Notes: generated by a model from the letters alone, not told the origin. DNA of 64,000 bases from Halomonas sp. TD01 (GCF_923868895.1 NZ_OV350343.1:3100001-3164000); one strand, 5' to 3'. Positions 38,041 to 50,775 are shown, counted from the stretch's first letter. Translations and numbers: made by a program.

Positions 38041-38844
38041 ATGACAACGCTTCCTAAAAATCGCTTCAAGCAGTGGCTTCATGATCCCGCGAAGGTTCCG
38101 GTAGGCACTTGGTTAATGACTGCTAGCCCCAATGTGGCTGAAGCAATTGGCTGGGCGGGTTTTGATTTTCTTGTGCTCGATATGGAGCATGTTCCTGTGG
38201 ATGTGCCTCAAGCGATCGCTATTATGCAGGCAGTGGCAGGTACTCCTGCGGAGCTGGTGGTCAGGCTTCCCTGGAATGATCCCGTGATGGTTAAACGCGT
38301 GCTGGATAGTGGTGCTCAGAGCTTGATGTTTCCCTACATACAAAATGCTGAAGAAGCGGCGCAAGCCGTTAACTCAACCCGCTATCCGGGTAAAGGAAAT
38401 CGCGGCGTTGCGGCAGTGCACCGAGCCAGCCGCTATGGCACCGTAGCGGATTATCTGCAGCGTGCTGATGAAGAAATAGCCGTCATTCTACAGTTAGAGA
38501 CGCCCGAGGCGCTGGCGGCTATGAACGACATTGCGGCCGTTGAGAATATTGATGGTTTGTTCGTGGGGCCAGGTGACCTTTCGGCCGCCATGGGGCGTAT
38601 TGGCGACATTCGACACGCTGAGGTGCAATCTGCGATTTCAGCAGCGGTAGCGGATAGTCAGCGGCTTGGGCTTCCTTGCGGCATTGTTGGCGCGGAACCA
38701 GGGTTAGTAAGCAGCTATCGTGCTCAAGGTTTCAGCTTTGTCGCTGTCGGTTCAGATATGAGCATGATGATGTCGCGTGCTAAAGAGTATGTGGCAGCGC
38801 TCAAGGGCCAAGTTGCTGATACAGCAGATAGCGGCGTGTATTGA
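38041..38844 (+). CDS. HpcH/HpaI aldolase, predicted KDSG aldolase
   Basis: 267 residues, class II aldolase fold. Visible: GFDFLVLDMEHVPVD, RLPWNDP, the metal ligand Glu in LQLETPEA and Asp in VGPGDLSAAMG. It is predicted to split 2-keto-3,6-dideoxy-6-sulfogluconate into pyruvate and 3-sulfolactaldehyde. AAGGAGAA precedes the ATG. It lies 13 bp after the dehydratase. Confidence 0.87.
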   Translation: MTTLPKNRFKQWLHDPAKVPVGTWLMTASPNVAEAIGWAGFDFLVLDMEHVPVDVPQAIAIMQAVAGTPAELVVRLPWNDPVMVKRVLDSGAQSLMFPYIQNAEEAAQAVNSTRYPGKGNRGVAAVHRASRYGTVADYLQRADEEIAVILQLETPEALAAMNDIAAVENIDGLFVGPGDLSAAMGRIGDIRHAEVQSAISAAVADSQRLGLPCGIVGAEPGLVSSYRAQGFSFVAVGSDMSMMMSRAKEYVAALKGQVADTADSGVY

Positions 38845-38845
38845 T

Positions 38846-39736
38846 ATGGTTCCGTTATGCCATGGCAATTTAGAGGCGAGTCTGCTGCCTGGTTGTGGCG
38901 GTGCTTTTTCCTATTTGCGCTGGAAAGGGCAAGACCTTCTTAGGCCTCTGGTGTCGGGTTGCGATAGCTTGCCTGAGGGGCCACGGCATAGTGGCGGTTA
39001 TGTATTGGCGCCTTATTCAAACCGAATCGCCGATGCCGCTTTTTCATGGCAAGGCGAAACCATCTGCCTGAAACGTAATTTTGGTAATCACCCTCACAGT
39101 TTGCACGGATTTGCCTGGCAGCGGGCCTGGGAGCTGGTTCGCCAAGATGAGCAGAGCCAAGACAGGGCCACTTTGGTTTTACACCATTTACCAGATACCG
39201 ACTGGCCGTGGAGCTGCAAGGTCACTCAAGAAGTTTCTCTAGGCCCCAACCGTGTCAGCCTGACGCTTAGTCTTGAAAATCTCGATACCCGCCCTATGCC
39301 GGCAGGGTTGGGCTGGCATCCCTATTTTCAGCGTACGCCAAAAGTGCAGCTTGAGTTTGCCGCCGCGTCTGTATGGATTAATGATGATAGGCAACTCCCC
39401 ACGCATCAGGTCACACCTCCTGATAAGTGGCATTTTTGCCACTTGCGGCCGCTGGAGTGGCCAGGCGTAGATAACTGTTATACAGGCTGGTCACGACATG
39501 CGCAGATTCACTGGCCAGAGTATCGGTTGCGCCTGCGGCTATTGGCCTCTGAGGAACTGAGTCACTTGGTGCTCTTTACGCCTGAACAGCAAGACTTTTT
39601 TGCCCTTGAACCAGTCAGTCATGCCAACGCCGCTTTAAATAGTGATAAGCCCCACGCCCACGGTATGCAGACCCTAGCCCCGGGAGAGAGTTTCTCCTGC
39701 CATTTGCAATTGAACCTCGAGGAAGATCATGGCTGA
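38846..39736 (+). CDS. aldose 1-epimerase family protein, predicted sulfoquinovose mutarotase
   Basis: 296 residues, galactose-mutarotase fold. Conserved: APYSNRIADAAFSW, NHPHSLHGFAW (with the catalytic His), GLGWHPYF and, near the C-terminus, FFALEPVSHANAALN. It should interconvert the alpha and beta forms of SQ released by the glycosidase. The ATG at 38846 comes 1 nt after the aldolase stop and the gene overlaps the lactonase by 8 nt, so it is translated as part of the operon. Confidence 0.87.
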   Translation: MVPLCHGNLEASLLPGCGGAFSYLRWKGQDLLRPLVSGCDSLPEGPRHSGGYVLAPYSNRIADAAFSWQGETICLKRNFGNHPHSLHGFAWQRAWELVRQDEQSQDRATLVLHHLPDTDWPWSCKVTQEVSLGPNRVSLTLSLENLDTRPMPAGLGWHPYFQRTPKVQLEFAAASVWINDDRQLPTHQVTPPDKWHFCHLRPLEWPGVDNCYTGWSRHAQIHWPEYRLRLRLLASEELSHLVLFTPEQQDFFALEPVSHANAALNSDKPHAHGMQTLAPGESFSCHLQLNLEEDHG

Positions 39737-40610
39737 TGCTAGCTTGCGAACTGCCCTACCTGTCCAGGCCGCTTTAGGCGAATGCCCTCTCTGGGCTGAA
39801 GACGAGCAAGCGCTTTATTGGGTTGATATTGAAGCGCCTAGTCTTAATCGTTTCAACCCGCTCACAAGTGAAAATCGCCGCTGGACGTTACCTGAAAACA
39901 TTGGTTGTGTCGGACGGCGTGAAGGTGGGGGATTTATTGCAGGTCTGCGATCGGGATTATGGCTGCTAAATGAACAAGCAGAGCTTATTTATTGTCTTGC
40001 TCGTCCAGTTGCTGATACGACGATTAGTCGCTTTAACGATGGGCGGGTTGACCCTTGGGGGCGTTTCTGGGCGGGTACCATCCATGAGCCCCGCGATACC
40101 CCAGCAGCCTCGTTATTTCGGGTCGGTGCTGACCTGAGCTGCCAACGCCTGGCAGGTGACATCAAAGTCTCCAACGGTGTGGCGTTCAGCCCAGATCGAC
40201 GCTGGGCCTATCACTCAGATACGCCAAATCATGTGATCTATCGTTATCCCCTGGATCCTGAAAGTGGTGAACTCATTGGGCCAAGAGAGATCTTTCATCA
40301 ATTTCCCTTTGGTAATGGTCGTCCTGATGGGGCCGCTGTCGATGTAGAGGGGTATTACTGGACAGCCCTTTACGAAGGCGGGCGCATTGCTCGGCTATCG
40401 CCAACAGGCGAGATTGTTGCTGAATATGCTGTACCCGCAAGGTGCCCGACGATGTGCGCGTTTGGCGGACCCGATCTTAAAACGCTGTACGTTACATCAG
40501 CGCGTCACGGCCGACCTGCAGATGAGCTTGAGGCTTATCCCGAATCTGGGAACCTGTTTGCTATGCGTGTCGATGTGGCAGGGCAAATCGAGCCTATGTT
40601 CCGAGGTTAA
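39729..40610 (+). CDS. SMP-30/gluconolactonase family, predicted 6-deoxy-6-sulfogluconolactonase
   Basis: 293 residues, six-bladed propeller. Metal ligands sit in the expected blocks: Glu in LGECPLW, Asn in RFNDGRVDPWGRFWAGT, KVSNGVAFS and Asp in GRPDGAAVDVEG. It would open the lactone made by the SDR dehydrogenase. It begins with an 8-nt overlap with the mutarotase gene. Confidence 0.88.
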   Translation: MADASLRTALPVQAALGECPLWAEDEQALYWVDIEAPSLNRFNPLTSENRRWTLPENIGCVGRREGGGFIAGLRSGLWLLNEQAELIYCLARPVADTTISRFNDGRVDPWGRFWAGTIHEPRDTPAASLFRVGADLSCQRLAGDIKVSNGVAFSPDRRWAYHSDTPNHVIYRYPLDPESGELIGPREIFHQFPFGNGRPDGAAVDVEGYYWTALYEGGRIARLSPTGEIVAEYAVPARCPTMCAFGGPDLKTLYVTSARHGRPADELEAYPESGNLFAMRVDVAGQIEPMFRG

Positions 40611-40682
40611 GTTGCTGATGTTAAGCCACTAGCGTTAAAGCACTCACGTTAATGAACGAATAACTATTTAGAGGACACAGCA

Positions 40683-42907
<2,225 letters not shown>

Positions 42908-42948
42908 ACGGCGGTCGCTTAGGCGACGCCGACACTCTGGATGCACCT

Positions 42949-44970
42949 ATGCAAGTCACCTACCAACGCGATCAACTCCGCCTGAGTATGGGTGGTGAGG
43001 ATCTTCTTGTACATACGCCAAAGTCACCGGCTTTCTTTATAGGCTATGGGCGTGAAAAAATGGAGATGTACTGCGGTAATTTTGAGATACAGGACTATCT
43101 TGAAAGCCGAGAAGCACTGCGCCATTTGACGGTGACTGACCGTGAAGCAGGAATGCAGCTCGAATTACGCCGTCACAAGGATGATGACCTCCAGCTGTCG
43201 ATCAATGTACGGTTACTTGAAGATGGCATACAGCTTGATATCCAGAACGTAGCCAACGATATTAATCGTTTTTGGATGCGGCTTGCAGCTGACGAGCAAG
43301 AGCATGTATGGGGCTGTGGCGAGCAGATGTCCTATTTCAATTTGCGGGGACGTCACTTTCCTCTTTGGACCTCTGAACCCGGAGTTGGGCGAGACAAGAC
43401 CACCTACGTTACCTGGCAGTCTGATGTGGTTAATCGTGCCGGTGGCGACTATTACAACACTAACTACCCACAGCCTACCTTCGTCTCTTCTCGGCGCTAT
43501 TTCTGTCATATTGAAACGTATGACTATGCGGACTTTGATTTCCGTCAGGGCACATTCCATGAAATGCAGGTGTGGGGAGTGCCTGCAACAATTCTGTTAC
43601 GCAGCGCGCCCACCTTCCTGACGCTAGTTGAAAAGATCAGTGCCACGTTTGGTCGCCAGCCGCCATTGCCAGACTGGGTGTATAACGGGGTTATTTTAGG
43701 TCTTAAACGAGGCCAGGCCCATGCGGAAAAGATGCTGGCGGAAGCGCTGAATCATGATATGGCAGTATCGGCTTTATGGTGTGAGGACTGGACCGGAGTT
43801 AGGGAAACAAGTTTTGGGACTCGGCTATTCTGGGACTGGCGTTGGCAGCCGGAGCGCTATCCGCATCTTGAACGCTTGATCGCTGAGTTACGTGAGCGAA
43901 ACGTACGTTTTCTAGGATACGTGAACCCGTATTTGTGCGTCGATGGTAGCCTTTTTCCAGAAGCGGAAGCGGCGGGATACTTAGCGACCAATGAGCAGGG
44001 CAATACCGCACTTGTTGATTTTGGCGAATTTTACTGTGGCGTGGTGGACTTCACCGATGAAGCCGCATGCACTTGGTTTAAAGACGTGATTATCAAGCGT
44101 GAAATGCTTGATTTAGGGCTTAGCGGTTGGATGGCTGATTTTGGTGAATACCTGCCTATTGATGTCAAACTAAGTAATGGTGTTTCGGCGAAGCAAGAGC
44201 ATAATCGCTGGCCAGTACGCTGGGCTCAAATTAATGCGGAGGCTATTGCCGAGGCAGGGCTAACCGACGAGACCACGTTCTTTATGCGCGCGGGTTACAG
44301 TGGAGTGCAAGCTCACTGCCCCTTGCTCTGGGCAGGTGATCAGTCGGTGGATTTCTCTCGCCATGATGGGCTAGGCACCGTTATTTGTGCTGCACTCTCG
44401 TCTGGCTTAATGGGCAATGCTTTCCACCACAGTGACATTGGCGGGTATACCAGCTTATTCGGTAACAAGCGGAATGCTGAGCTGCATATGCGCTGGGCCG
44501 AAATGGCTGCCTTTACACCGGTGATGCGTACTCATGAATCAAATCGCCCTACCAAAAATACCCAATGGTTTGATGACCCTGCGGTCGCTGCTCATTTGGC
44601 CCGGATGAGTCGGATCTATGTTTCTCTTACGCCTTATTTAAAACAGTTAGTGTCGGAAGGGAGCGCTCGTGGAATACCGGTGCAGCGTGCATTGTTTCTG
44701 CATTTCGAGACTGACCTGGAGTGTTACGATATTCAAGATCAGTATTTGCTAGGCCCTGATGTGCTGGTGGCACCGGTACATCAGGCTGGGCATCTTGATT
44801 GGTCTGCATATTTGCCCCATGGGGTGGAGTGGGTTCACCTTTGGAGTGGTGAACACTATGCGGGAGGCCAACGTGTGACAGTGCCGGCCCCCGTTGGAAA
44901 ACCGCCGGTTTTTTATCGTAGTGATAGTGATTGGCTCGCCTTATTTACTGCGCTGGCAGGGCAGGCGTAA
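42949..44970 (+). CDS. yihQ: GH31 sulfoquinovosidase
   Basis: 673 residues. It hydrolyses alpha-sulfoquinovosides such as sulfoquinovosyl glycerol. The catalytic nucleophile is Asp397 (GWMADFGEYLP) and the acid/base Asp464 (WAGDQSVDF), 67 residues apart as in E. coli YihQ. The sulfonate-recognition residues known from sulfoquinovosidases are all present in the K-E-R-W-Y version: Lys253 (GLKRG), Glu279 (WCEDW), Arg292 and Trp295 (GTRLFWDW) and Tyr500 (DIGGYT). This separates it from ordinary alpha-glucosidases. There is no signal peptide, so it acts in the cytoplasm. Confidence 0.93.
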   Translation: MQVTYQRDQLRLSMGGEDLLVHTPKSPAFFIGYGREKMEMYCGNFEIQDYLESREALRHLTVTDREAGMQLELRRHKDDDLQLSINVRLLEDGIQLDIQNVANDINRFWMRLAADEQEHVWGCGEQMSYFNLRGRHFPLWTSEPGVGRDKTTYVTWQSDVVNRAGGDYYNTNYPQPTFVSSRRYFCHIETYDYADFDFRQGTFHEMQVWGVPATILLRSAPTFLTLVEKISATFGRQPPLPDWVYNGVILGLKRGQAHAEKMLAEALNHDMAVSALWCEDWTGVRETSFGTRLFWDWRWQPERYPHLERLIAELRERNVRFLGYVNPYLCVDGSLFPEAEAAGYLATNEQGNTALVDFGEFYCGVVDFTDEAACTWFKDVIIKREMLDLGLSGWMADFGEYLPIDVKLSNGVSAKQEHNRWPVRWAQINAEAIAEAGLTDETTFFMRAGYSGVQAHCPLLWAGDQSVDFSRHDGLGTVICAALSSGLMGNAFHHSDIGGYTSLFGNKRNAELHMRWAEMAAFTPVMRTHESNRPTKNTQWFDDPAVAAHLARMSRIYVSLTPYLKQLVSEGSARGIPVQRALFLHFETDLECYDIQDQYLLGPDVLVAPVHQAGHLDWSAYLPHGVEWVHLWSGEHYAGGQRVTVPAPVGKPPVFYRSDSDWLALFTALAGQA

Positions 44971-45725
44971 TGGCAGCTCCCGATATGATGATGTTACTGG
45001 GCTGGGTGGCGCTTGCCACCTATGCTCAGACAGTCACTGGTTTCGCTTTTGGCTTGATTCTGATGGGAGGTGTGGTGCTGTCTGGCCTTGCGCCGGTAGC
45101 GATCGTTGCAATTCTTATCAGCATTCTCAGTCTGTTTAACTGTGCATTAGCGCTTTATCGAAATATGGGGAATTTAGATCGCGAGATAGTACTGCTGTGT
45201 TCGCTAAGCGGTTTTGCCACGCTGATCTTTGGTGTGTGGGTACTAGATGCATTGAGTGGCCATCATGTGCACTGGTTGCAGCTGATACTTGGCGTGGCAA
45301 TTCTTATTAGCAGTCTAATGTTAGTCGTGCACCCTTTACCGAGGAAAACCAGAGCCAGTCGAGCTTCCTTTCTTTTCTTTGGGGGCTTGTCTGGCTTCAT
45401 GGGGGGAATGTTTTCTACCTCTGGGCCACCACTGGTATTTCATTTTTATCGACAGCCACTAAGCTTGGCAGTCATTCGTGACTGTCTTTTGCTTATCTTT
45501 GCGATTAACTCTTTGCAGCGTTTAGTGATTGTCGGTATTCAAGGACGCTTAGACGCTAGTATCCTGCTATTAGCCATTGTCGCCATTCCGGTAGTAGTGC
45601 TCTTCACTTGGCTAGGGCGGCGTTATCCACCACCTTTGACGGAAGCAAATTTACGTCGTGTCGCCTTTTTAATGCTTTTTGCTTCTGGTCTGAGCCTTTG
45701 TGGGTCAGCATTACTTAGTGCGTAA
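44970..45725 (+). CDS. TauE/SafE-family exporter, predicted 3-sulfolactate exporter
   Basis: 251 residues, seven to eight helices, with the duplicated TauE-type motifs GFAFGLILMGGVVLSGL and GGLSGFMGGMFSTSGPPLVFHFY. The family exports sulfonates, sulfite or sulfoacetate. The ATG overlaps the yihQ-like stop (TAATG). Last gene of the catabolic operon; its end overlaps the convergent regulator by 15 bp. No sulfolactate sulfo-lyase is present here, so export of sulfolactate is the expected fate. Confidence 0.85.
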   Translation: MAAPDMMMLLGWVALATYAQTVTGFAFGLILMGGVVLSGLAPVAIVAILISILSLFNCALALYRNMGNLDREIVLLCSLSGFATLIFGVWVLDALSGHHVHWLQLILGVAILISSLMLVVHPLPRKTRASRASFLFFGGLSGFMGGMFSTSGPPLVFHFYRQPLSLAVIRDCLLLIFAINSLQRLVIVGIQGRLDASILLLAIVAIPVVVLFTWLGRRYPPPLTEANLRRVAFLMLFASGLSLCGSALLSA

Positions 45726-46751
45726 GCTACTCCCCCGCGGTAATAATTCGAAACCGATATCTATGCGCTTCTCTTGTGGGAGATCCTGCATTCTTCGTAA
45801 GACACTTTGAGCCACTGCTTCACCAATTTCTTCTCGAGGCGGGCGGATCGTTGAAAGCGAGGGAAGCGTACAATTGCTGAAATCCATATCGCCAAAGCCG
45901 ATCATCGCAATATCATCGGGGACTCGAATTCCTTGCCGTTGAGCCTCGCCTAAAGCACCTAAAGACAGCATGTCGTTGGAAAATACAATGCCATCGATAG
46001 TTGGGTGGCTGGCGATGAGGTCTGCAAATGCTCGGCTGGCGGCTTCTGCCATTCGCCCTGAGCCACAGTCGATCACACGTGCATGTTGACTACCCATCAG
46101 GTCTTGAATAGCTTTTTCGCTACCTCTGCAGCGCTGTTTTGCACGTTCATCGACACTTAAGCGTGTACCAATGAAGGCGATACGTTGACAGCCAGCCTCA
46201 ATTAGGTGACGGGCTTGGGTGTATCCCACATCATGGTGAGAAAACCCTACGAGCGTATCTAATGGGTTAGAGCCTAGTTCCCACATTTCCACGACTGGCA
46301 CGTTGGAGTTGCTCAGCATACGACGGGTTTCGCGGCTATGGGTCAAGCCGGTCAAGACCATAGCGCTTGGTGACCAGGATAGAAATGTTCTTACTGCGGC
46401 TTCTTCTTCTGCTTCCTCGTAGTCACTGTGGCCTAACAGCAGCTGGTATCCCTCTGCGCCCAGTGTTTTTTGCATGGTATTAACAGTCGAGGCAAATATG
46501 GCATTAACCATGGAAGGAACAACAACACCAATGACCCGCGTGCGTGCGGCAGCTAACGCGCCAGCCATAAGGTTGGGAACATAACCAAGCGTGTCGATTG
46601 CACTCTGGATTCTTTTACCGAGTTGGGTTGAAACCTCATCCGGTTTACGTAAATAGAGAGAGACTGTGCTTGCCGAAACGTCGGCAAGTTTGGCCACGTC
46701 ATTCATTGTGACACGCTGAGTAGAGCGCCTAGCGCGCAGCTTGTTAGACAT
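45711..46751 (-). CDS. LacI-family transcriptional regulator of the sulfoquinovose locus
   Basis: 346 residues. Helix-turn-helix VTMNDVAKLADVSASTVSLYLRK-type region (residues about 14-36), hinge helix PNLMAGALAAARTRVIGVV, and a periplasmic-binding-protein-like effector domain. The palindromes at five positions in this locus have the even CG-centred form read by this family. The likely effector is SQ, an SQ glycoside or a pathway intermediate. One degenerate operator lies 90 bp upstream of its own start, suggesting weak autoregulation. Confidence 0.88.
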   Translation of the reverse strand: MSNKLRARRSTQRVTMNDVAKLADVSASTVSLYLRKPDEVSTQLGKRIQSAIDTLGYVPNLMAGALAAARTRVIGVVVPSMVNAIFASTVNTMQKTLGAEGYQLLLGHSDYEEAEEEAAVRTFLSWSPSAMVLTGLTHSRETRRMLSNSNVPVVEMWELGSNPLDTLVGFSHHDVGYTQARHLIEAGCQRIAFIGTRLSVDERAKQRCRGSEKAIQDLMGSQHARVIDCGSGRMAEAASRAFADLIASHPTIDGIVFSNDMLSLGALGEAQRQGIRVPDDIAMIGFGDMDFSNCTLPSLSTIRPPREEIGEAVAQSVLRRMQDLPQEKRIDIGFELLPRGSSLRTK

Positions 46752-46844
46752 GGAGAAAGGCTTCCTTGGATCAATGCTATAACTAGACAGAAAATTATGT
46801 TGCTTATTTTTTAAGTCGCTTGATCATAACATAATTCTTTATTT

Positions 46845-46858
46845 TCCTAGCGCTCCGA
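46845..46858. promoter_or_regulatory. degenerate LacI-type operator upstream of the regulator gene
   Basis: TCCTAGCGCTCCGA differs from the perfect core at two positions. It lies between the porin terminator and the regulator start. Confidence 0.6.
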
Positions 46859-46879
46859 ATATAAGATTGAAATAAAAAG

Positions 46880-46906
46880 CCCCATGGAAAGGCTGTTTCC
46901 ATGGGG
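46880..46906 (-). terminator. terminator of the porin gene
   Basis: CCCCATGGAAA (46880-46890) and TTTCCATGGGG (46896-46906) form an 11-bp perfect stem with a 5-nt loop. On the minus strand it is followed by CTTTTTATTT, an intrinsic terminator, 56 bp after the porin stop. Confidence 0.88.
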
Positions 46907-46961
46907 AAGCGGGTCTAACAATGCACAGTAAGCTAGATGTCAAACATCTAATCGCGCTAAT

Positions 46962-48440
<1,479 letters not shown>

Positions 48441-48469
48441 CTAATGAGAAATGTTGTTGTTGTCTATTT

Positions 48470-48483
48470 TCGTAGCGCTACGA
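48470..48483. promoter_or_regulatory. LacI-type operator 1 of the porin gene
   Basis: Perfect TCGTAGCGCTACGA core, 45 bp before the porin start. Its centre is 22 bp from that of the next copy, so two dimers would sit on the same face of the helix. Confidence 0.85.
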
Positions 48484-48491
48484 TTGGCATA

Positions 48492-48505
48492 TCGTAGCGC
48501 TACGA
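48492..48505. promoter_or_regulatory. LacI-type operator 2 of the porin gene
   Basis: Perfect TCGTAGCGCTACGA core followed by AAAA on one side, as at 36214-36247. Confidence 0.85.
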
Positions 48506-48711
48506 AAATCTATTAATAGTAGACTTTAGTCGATTAATGCGTTATTTGATTAAATAAACTGCATGTTTAATATTCTTTTACGATTATTTTTTATATTTGA
48601 AATTAAGATTTATTTCATTCAACTCATCACCCTCTAAATCGTTAATATAGCGCCTTGCGATATGCCATTAACCACGCTTATAACAAGCCTTGTACTGTTC
48701 TGGGTGATGCT

Positions 48712-49491
48712 ATGAAAATCATGTTGCGCTGGCTATTCGGGCTAGTTGTGTTATTGGCCCTATTACTTGCTGGACCTGTCTGGATACTAGCGAGCAATCA
48801 AGTGAATACCGAGGGGCACTGGTCGACTCTTGACCGCTCTTCAGCGGGCTTGGCGCCAGACCCTGCGCAGATACAAGAAGCCGTTGTTCAGGTGTATGCC
48901 GCTCGTGCTTATAACTGGCGCGGGGCGTTTGGTGTTCACATCTGGATTGCAACGAAAGCAGAGGGGGCTGCGGACTATCGACTTCACCAGGTGTTGAGCT
49001 GGCGTCGGCCAACCGTTGTTTCGTCAATAGATACGCCTGACAGGGCGTGGTTTGGGCATCCGCCTGAACTGCTAGCTGATTACCGCGGTTCTGAGGCGGC
49101 ACGCTTGATTCCGAATATTGCTGACGCCGTTGCGCGCTACCCCCAGGCTGATCTTTATCGGGTATGGCCAGGCCCTAACAGCAATAGTTTTATTGCTTGG
49201 GTGATTCGGGAAGTTGATGGCTTAGACGTTGCACTGCCGACAACTGCGGTAGGTAAAGATTATTTGTTTAATGCTGTAGCTACTACCGCACCCAGTGGTT
49301 CTGGCTATCAGCTGTCCCTTGGTGGTGTTGTGGGTATTATGTTTGCGCTTGAAGAGGGGGTGGAAATTAACCTGCTGGGACTGAGCGCGGGCATCGACTT
49401 TATGCGACCTGCTATAAAGCTGCCTGGAATAGGGCGACTCGGTATGCCTGCGAAAGTAATGGGGAATAACGGCCAAGGTGGAGGTATCTGA
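48712..49491 (+). CDS. DUF3750 domain membrane protein
   Basis: 259 residues with one N-terminal membrane helix (residues 3-27), then a soluble domain (IQEAVVQVYAARAYNWRGAFGVHIWIATK, then the conserved WPGPNSNSFIAWV). The DUF3750 label comes from this pattern; the Gly-rich C-terminus is not conserved. Function unknown. I chose the ATG at 48712 because the helix starts there. It stands alone, divergent from the porin. Confidence 0.8.
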   Translation: MKIMLRWLFGLVVLLALLLAGPVWILASNQVNTEGHWSTLDRSSAGLAPDPAQIQEAVVQVYAARAYNWRGAFGVHIWIATKAEGAADYRLHQVLSWRRPTVVSSIDTPDRAWFGHPPELLADYRGSEAARLIPNIADAVARYPQADLYRVWPGPNSNSFIAWVIREVDGLDVALPTTAVGKDYLFNAVATTAPSGSGYQLSLGGVVGIMFALEEGVEINLLGLSAGIDFMRPAIKLPGIGRLGMPAKVMGNNGQGGGI

Positions 49492-49587
49492 TAAGTGGAA
49501 TGTTGCGGAACAAGGCTGATAGTTGTTTACCCTGAGTTGTGTTTATAAATACAGTGTTTGTAGATATATATATATTGATTTAGTATC

Positions 49588-49638
49588 TGTAGATAGGTGG
49601 GTGTAGATAGGTGGGTGTAGATAGGTGGGTGTGGATAG
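49588..49638 (+). repeat. 14-bp tandem repeats upstream of the toxin-antitoxin pair
   Basis: Three exact copies of TGTAGATAGGTGGG (49588-49601, 49602-49615, 49616-49629) and a partial fourth (TGTGGATAG). They lie directly before the antitoxin ribosome site. Such direct repeats may be antitoxin-binding sites or a slipped-strand tract. Confidence 0.85.
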
Positions 49639-49652
49639 AGAGGGAAGTGCTT

Positions 49653-50051
49653 ATGCAAACAGCCAGCAATATTATTCAGGACAAGGCCGCCGCTGCGGTT
49701 GGCTTAAAAGCCGCTGTACGTATTTTGGATAAATGGAGGGCGACAGGCGAGCAGGGCGAATCTATTCTACGAGTCTCCCACAGCAGCTATGCCCGCGCGC
49801 GGAGGGGGGATTTGGCTGAGATCAAGCTAGACAGTGACCAGCTGGCACGAATTAGTTATTTGCTCAATATTCATGCGGCGCTACGAATGTTGTTTGAGAA
49901 CCCTGACAATGTTTACGGGTTCGTCTCTATGGCAAATCACAATCCTTACTTTAATGGGCGCACGCCGCTCGAGGTGATTGGCACTGGGGATTTCGCAGCA
50001 CTTTATGAAACATTTAAGCGTATCGATAGCTTACGAGGCGCCCAGTGGTAG
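49653..50051 (+). CDS. Xre/MbcA/ParS-type antitoxin
   Basis: 132 residues. N-terminal Xre-like part (GLKAAVRILDKWRATGEQ) and a C-terminal toxin-binding domain with the family run LLNIHAALRMLFENPDN, FNGRTPLEVI and a terminal LYETFKRIDSLRG. It neutralises the RES toxin encoded next and probably represses the operon. ATG 49653 follows AGAGGGAAG. The toxin GTG overlaps its stop. Confidence 0.9.
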   Translation: MQTASNIIQDKAAAAVGLKAAVRILDKWRATGEQGESILRVSHSSYARARRGDLAEIKLDSDQLARISYLLNIHAALRMLFENPDNVYGFVSMANHNPYFNGRTPLEVIGTGDFAALYETFKRIDSLRGAQW

Positions 50052-50761
50052 ATTCGGTGGGAATAAACGAAGGTTCGCTACCGCTGTGCAAGCCGCAAGA
50101 GGTTGAGGGGTATCGCTTAGTCAATAGCAAGTTTCCTCCCATTGGGCTGTTTGACGATGTTGCTAGCCTTGAAGAGTTTGAAGCGCTTTATGCCCTGCAG
50201 GCACTGACGAATCCAAGGCTGCGTAACGAGATTGGCGATTTAGGGCTTATTCCTCACAACGAAATTCCTTTTGGTATTCGAGGGTGCTCTTATGCGACAG
50301 CGCCTTTTACCCATGTTAATCCGGATGGTTCGCGTTTTAGCGACGGCAGTTTTGGTGTGCTTTACATTGCGGATGCATTTCCAACGGCAATAAATGAAGT
50401 GAGGCACCACCAGGAAAATTATTGGAAGAACGTACCATCGCTGCATTTTGAACGGTTTATCTTCCGTGGGCTTAAGTGTATTTTTGATGAAAAAGCATGT
50501 TGTGATGGGTTGGTTCTTCCGCCGTCTCATGCCATTTATGATGCCGACGATTACCAAGCAGCGCGGAGGCTAGGTGGAGAGCTTCGTAAAGAGAAGCGTG
50601 CTGGTCTGCGTTATCATTCCGTTCGGCAACCAGATGCCACTTGCTGGGCGTTAATGACGCCTCAGTTCGTTCAGGATATTATCCAGACCACTCATATTGA
50701 GATGATCTGGAACGGGCGAATAACCCAGGTGAACCGCCTCTCAGCGTTGCCAATCAAGTGA
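50045..50761 (+). CDS. RES-domain toxin (NAD+-degrading)
   Basis: 238 residues. RES-domain blocks: YRLVNSKFPP near residue 23 (Arg, Tyr), GVLYIADAFPTAINEVRHH with the Glu, and GLRYHSVRQPDATCWAL with the Ser. RES toxins break NAD+ and halt growth. The GTG start overlaps the antitoxin stop by 7 nt, giving coupled and weaker synthesis. Confidence 0.9.
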   Translation: MVDSVGINEGSLPLCKPQEVEGYRLVNSKFPPIGLFDDVASLEEFEALYALQALTNPRLRNEIGDLGLIPHNEIPFGIRGCSYATAPFTHVNPDGSRFSDGSFGVLYIADAFPTAINEVRHHQENYWKNVPSLHFERFIFRGLKCIFDEKACCDGLVLPPSHAIYDADDYQAARRLGGELRKEKRAGLRYHSVRQPDATCWALMTPQFVQDIIQTTHIEMIWNGRITQVNRLSALPIK

Positions 50762-50775
50762 ATTCAGCAGGACAA

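Noticed and set aside
49558..49638. CRISPR-like array
   Set aside because: The 14-bp units are contiguous, with no spacers and no cas genes.
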